A program made the position numbers and the translations under genes. From the NCBI GenBank assembly GCA_037893245.1, contig JBAIAA010000700.1:1-64000 (forward strand): a DNA stretch of 64,000 bases, read 5' to 3'. Shown here piece after piece: positions 60,490 to 64,000 of the stretch (positions within the stretch are counted from its first letter, which is position 1; each line of letters starts with the position of its first letter). The DNA comes from Crossaster papposus (lineage: Eukaryota; Echinodermata; Asteroidea; Velatida; Solasteridae). The notes below the pieces were generated by a model. That model was not told the origin of the DNA. It saw only the letters and a program-made list of their open reading frames with translations, and searched no databases.

Positions 60490-60588
60490 GTTCGTAACCA
60501 ATAAATATGACCGAATCAATTGAAATGAGTCTTAGTGACATGCCCTTAATCCATAATAATTATGTTTCCTATTGGGAATAAGTTTGGG

Positions 60589-61535
60589 AATCCGATACCG
60601 TATCGCCAACCGATACCCGGCGTGTCGCCAACCGATACCCGGCGTGTCGCCAACCGATACCATATCGCTAACCGATACCCGGCGTATCGCCAACCGATAC
60701 CATATCGCTAACCGATACCCGGCGTATCGCCAACCGATACCCGGCGTGTCGCCAACCGATACCATATCGCCAACCGATACCCGGCGTATCGCCAACCAAT
60801 ACCCGGCGTGTCGCCAACCGATACCATATCGCTAACCGATACCCGGCGTATCGCCAACCGATACCATATCGCTAACCGATACCCGGCGTATCGCCAACCG
60901 ATACCATATCGCTAACCGATACCCGGCGTATCGCCAACCGATACCCGGCGTATCGCCAACCGATACCCGGCGTATCGCCAACCAATACCCGGCGTGTCGC
61001 CAACCGATACCATATCGCTAACCGATACCCGGCGTATCGCCAACCGATACCATATCGCTAACCGATACCCGGCGTATCGCCAACCGATACCATATCGCTA
61101 ACCGATACCCGGCGTATCGCTAACCGATACCGTATAGCTAACCGATACCCGGCGTGTCGCCCACCGATACCCGGCGTATCGCCCACCGATACCGTATCGC
61201 CCACCGATAACCGGCGTATCGCCAACCTATACCATATCGCTAACCGATACCCGGCGTATCGCTAACCGATACCCGGCGTATAGCTAACCGATACCCGGCG
61301 TATCGCTAACCGATACCCGGCGTATCGCTAACCGATACCCGGCGTATCGCTAACCGATACCCGGCGTATCGCTAACCGATACCGTTCGCCAACCGATACC
61401 CGGCGTATCGCCAACCGATACCCGGCGTACCGCCAACCGATACCCGGCGTACCGCCAACCGATACCCGGCGTACCGCCAACCGATACCCGGCGTACCGCC
61501 AACCGATACCCGGCGTATCGCCAACCGATACCGTT
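60589..61535. repeat. Minisatellite of mixed 22 and 18 bp units
   Basis: Units CCAACCGATACCCGGCGTAT plus CG (22 bp) and CCAACCGATACCATATCG (18 bp) alternate in several orders, with CTAACCGATACC variants. Roughly 45 units. CpG-rich compared with the neighbourhood, and it begins 100 bp after myosin exon 17. Confidence 0.95.
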
Positions 61536-62196
61536 AATGACTGACAGTGTAGTAACTTTGACTACACTTTCTGGTTAGAACCGATAAAGTAACACCAATT
61601 GAACCATACATGTTGACTATACACTATCAGTCAATTTGTTGATACATTATCAGTCTGGTGATACAGTATCGACCAATTTGTGGGACATTTTCGGTTATCC
61701 ATTGGTTACTAATTAATAACACAGACTCCCGGTAAAACACATCATGGATCAAGATTCAATCTCACAACGCACTTGTTAAAACTGACGAACAACCCATCGT
61801 TACACGGGACAAGACGTGAGAAGTATAAATGCAGGGTTCGGGGTATGAGTATCTGACAGCCACGTGGGTGAACCGGAAGGAAACGTGGGTGTTCGTTCGA
61901 CAACTGGGGAGAACCCGAGTCCCCCAAAGCACCGGTTAAAACAGATGACACATTATGCGCTCACACCAGTCTCGCCGTCAGCTCTGACATTAATATTTGT
62001 GATGTCTCGGTTTTTCATTCACGAATTTCGGAGTCTGGTTCAGTATAACTCAGAAGTTGACGTTTTTGATTAATTTGACCGCAAAGTGGGTACTTCCGGA
62101 TCATTATGAAACGTTTAAGCCTTGTTTTGTGTTCATGATCGAAGAACAAATTCTGGGAAATGGGCCAAGTTAGCCGATTGTTAAGCCTTTATAATT
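61536..62196. other. Stretch without recognised features
   Basis: After the minisatellite the sequence is unique in the window. Some weak CACTATCAGTCAATTTG-like repeats appear near 61620-61680. No exon with both splice signals and myosin similarity was found, so the 3' end of the myosin gene is not placed here. Confidence 0.5.
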
Positions 62197-62466
62197 ATGG
62201 TCGATTTCCAACAAAATGTCCGGCAAACTCTGATGGATAATCAAAGCTGCAATATTGACCCAGACAACCACAGCTTGAAGCTATTCCCGGGTTTTTCAAA
62301 CCACGGACTCGCTGCAGCTTCTTCGAATATAAACATTGTCTCATTAAACGAGCTCATTAAAATTAAGGAATTAGCGTGTAACATTCGCACGATGGCACGA
62401 GAACTTGGTGCGACCTCGGTTTTCATTAATGGCGTCCGTTCTGTGGTCGCCGAATCGGTGTTTTAG
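62197..62466 (+). CDS. Hypothetical 89-codon ORF
   Basis: ATG in fair context (ATT before, G after) and a TAG stop. The peptide is not a repeat product. It ends with a helix-like stretch ELIKIKELACNIRTMARELG and FINGVRSVVAESVF. No signal peptide, membrane segment or family I recognise. It could be a small intronless gene, the last exon of something, or chance. Supporting it weakly: unique sequence, ordinary amino-acid make-up, and a perfect hairpin 62 bp after the stop (62528-62555). Confidence 0.3.
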   Translation: MVDFQQNVRQTLMDNQSCNIDPDNHSLKLFPGFSNHGLAAASSNINIVSLNELIKIKELACNIRTMARELGATSVFINGVRSVVAESVF

Positions 62467-62527
62467 TTCCATATTGATCTGCAATTGATGAGCTTTTTTA
62501 ACTCAATTTGGTACATCTTAAACGAAC

Positions 62528-62555
62528 GAAGATTATTGGATAGACAATAATCTTC
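62528..62555. repeat. Perfect 11 bp stem hairpin
   Basis: GAAGATTATTG, loop GATAGA, CAATAATCTTC. It lies 62 bp past the stop of the 89-codon ORF. It is not the histone 3' stem-loop. No function assigned. Confidence 0.75.
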
Positions 62556-62703
62556 CTTGAAATTAACATTTGTTTAAAAAAAAAAATCTACCCCCATTTT
62601 TTACGGTGCATTCAACGTCATTGTGAAGCGAAACGAAATTCACACAGAAAAAAATTAATTCTCAGAAAATCAAATCCCCACATCTGTGAACGGATCAACT
62701 TTA

Positions 62704-62706
<3 letters not shown>

Positions 62707-62739
<33 letters not shown>

Positions 62740-62815
62740 TCTTTTCGGCAATGATACCGAGGATTCCTCAAAAGCGCCCAAGGCACTGTAGCTCGTAAGC
62801 CTGAAGAAACCCGAA
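62707..62815 (-). repeat. (ATT)n tract and SINE fragment
   Basis: An (ATT)n run at 62707-62739 is followed by CAATGATACCGAGGATTCCT and CAAAAGCGCCCAAG, which match the start of the SINE at 55443 (ACCAAGGATCCCTCAAAAGC). It is a truncated minus-strand copy. Confidence 0.7.
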
Positions 62816-63273
62816 GGTATAACAAAATAATACCTTTTTGGCAAAGTTAAATCTGTAAAATCGGACCAAATCGCTATCCAGGGCTACGTCGGAATCCATT
62901 TTTTAAAGTTGGTATTAATCCAGGGTCCACACTATAATAATAATGCACCAGTTTTAAAAATAGACAGACGTCTATTTTTAGGCACACTTAGGCCGGATGT
63001 TACGTGCGTAAAGCTCGCTAGCCAAGCTACTCCTTGTGCCGTGGAATGTAATCCACAGAGGCCGAGAACAGACCGTTTTTAAGGGAATATTCCACCTTTT
63101 TCCTTTAAGAGGAAATTGGTCCAATTAGAGCGTCGAGCCGATAGCGACGCGTTCATTAAACGGACAGGGGTGGTGATTCACAACTTCCTTTTCTGCGAGG
63201 GGTTTCCATGATCTGATAGCGTCACATCGGTTGTCATAGCTACGCGTAGTGGCGACCGGGAGTTAACCCTGTG

Positions 63274-63330
63274 TATATAAGGCCGGGTACGCTATCTGAT
63301 GCTCTGAAATCATTTCACGTTCAGCTCAGT
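63274..63330 (+). promoter_or_regulatory. TATA promoter of the gene at the right edge
   Basis: TATATAAGG at 63274-63282, in a GC-richer setting (CCCTGTG before, CCGGGTACG after). About 30 bp downstream lies TTTCACGTTCAGCTCAGTC, which could hold the initiator. Some 45 bp upstream, GGTTGTCATAGCTACGCG resembles an RFX X-box half-matched palindrome, a weak similarity. Confidence 0.6.
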
Positions 63331-63367
63331 CAAAAAGTATCTTGGTGTTATATCATAAACATTTACG

Positions 63368-63406
63368 ATGACGTGTGTCGCAATGCATTCCTTACCTTCA
63401 CGAAAT
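63368..63406 (+). CDS. First coding exon of an unidentified gene
   Basis: ATG at 63368 opens 13 codons (MTCVAMHSLPSRN), then AAT followed by GTAAGT, a perfect donor, in phase 0. The TATA box lies 94 bp upstream. The remaining exons must be to the right of the window or in its last 600 bp, where I see none. The peptide is too short for any assignment. Confidence 0.5.
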
Positions 63407-63694
63407 GTAAGTAGTTTCGTTAATTTCATATTGATTCTGAGTGTTACATTTGTTATGTCGGTTGAAACTTACACCTATTTATAAAAAAAGCGCCAAAACA
63501 GTTTCAAACACGTGCTTATGTACACACAAGCTTAAAGGAAGCCACGGTCACATGAAATGTCCACAGTTTTCGTTGTATTGGACATTTCTTGTATTCGTCT
63601 TAGATAAGAAAACCGACCAAATACTTTCAACCCGAACTTGTGATCGTGACTACCTTTAAGTATTCCTCATCATTATTCTACATATAACGGAGGG

Positions 63695-63945
63695 GAAACC
63701 TTGTGTGGACGTGGGAAAGTCCACACATCTTTACTACCTGCACTGTGTGGACATCTTTTGTTCAGAGGTCCACACACAATGAATGTAATGCTTGTACAGT
63801 ATCGCGCTTTACCATTACGTCCAAAGACGTAACATTGAGTTAGTCTTGCATACGCACTGTGGACCTCCGAACAATATAGGTCCACACGATGCGGGAAGAG
63901 GTTACGGTTTGTGGACTTGCACACGTCCACAATCCGTTTTTCAGT
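63695..63945. repeat. Cluster of alternating GTGGAC / GTCCAC motifs
   Basis: At least eight motifs: TGTGGACGTGG, AGTCCACACA, TGTGTGGACA, GGTCCACACA, CTGTGGACCT, GGTCCACACG, TTGTGGACTT and CGTCCACAAT. They alternate in orientation and could form several small hairpins. This looks like a dispersed repeat rather than a gene. Confidence 0.6.
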
Positions 63946-64000
63946 TTCCGAAAAAGAGCGCTAGAGGAAAAACGGGTTAGGGTTATATATAGAAAAGATA

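Overview
The window is animal nuclear DNA. Genes are broken into many short exons (about 60-260 bp) with GT-AG introns, and the intervening DNA is AT-rich and crowded with MITEs, tRNA-derived SINE-like elements, foldback elements and minisatellites. The protein content (a GABA-B receptor-type GPCR, an RNA exosome ring subunit and an unconventional myosin) fits a metazoan. The style of dispersed repeats, such as a short element whose ends read GGGGCCAATTTCATAGAGCT, makes me favour a marine invertebrate deuterostome, probably an echinoderm. That last point is recall-based inference, not shown by the sequence.

Layout. 1-9010 is one block of an AT-rich satellite with a ~107 bp monomer. Two tRNA-like elements and MITEs follow. 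At 10145-10408 lies a coding exon (signal peptide plus the first part of a Venus-flytrap domain) that is paralogous to exon 1 of the next gene. From 17412 to 31960 (+) runs a complete 18-exon GABA-B receptor subunit 2-like gene, 816 codons, in frame at every junction. From 39183 down to 35000 (-) is a six-exon EXOSC6/MTR3-like exosome subunit gene, 243 codons as modelled. After an intergenic stretch of transposons, a class III-like myosin without a kinase domain runs on the + strand from 47594 to at least 60489 (17 exons, 809 codons: motor domain plus one IQ motif). Its 3' end is not identified. The right edge holds an unassigned 89-codon ORF (62197-62466), a TATA promoter and the first short coding exon of another + strand gene (63368-63406) that leaves the window.

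The genes do not form a pathway; this is an ordinary eukaryotic neighbourhood. The points of most interest are: the duplicated first exon upstream of the GABA-B-like gene, with a splice phase that would let it replace exon 1; an in-frame 123 bp candidate cassette exon in the myosin converter; a 54 bp minisatellite that appears to have grown from one end of a MITE; a ~465 bp nearly perfect GGGGT array upstream of the exosome gene; and the ~5 kb-shifted duplication inside the satellite. All exon boundaries were read by eye from splice signals, frame and family similarity; no database or RNA evidence was available.
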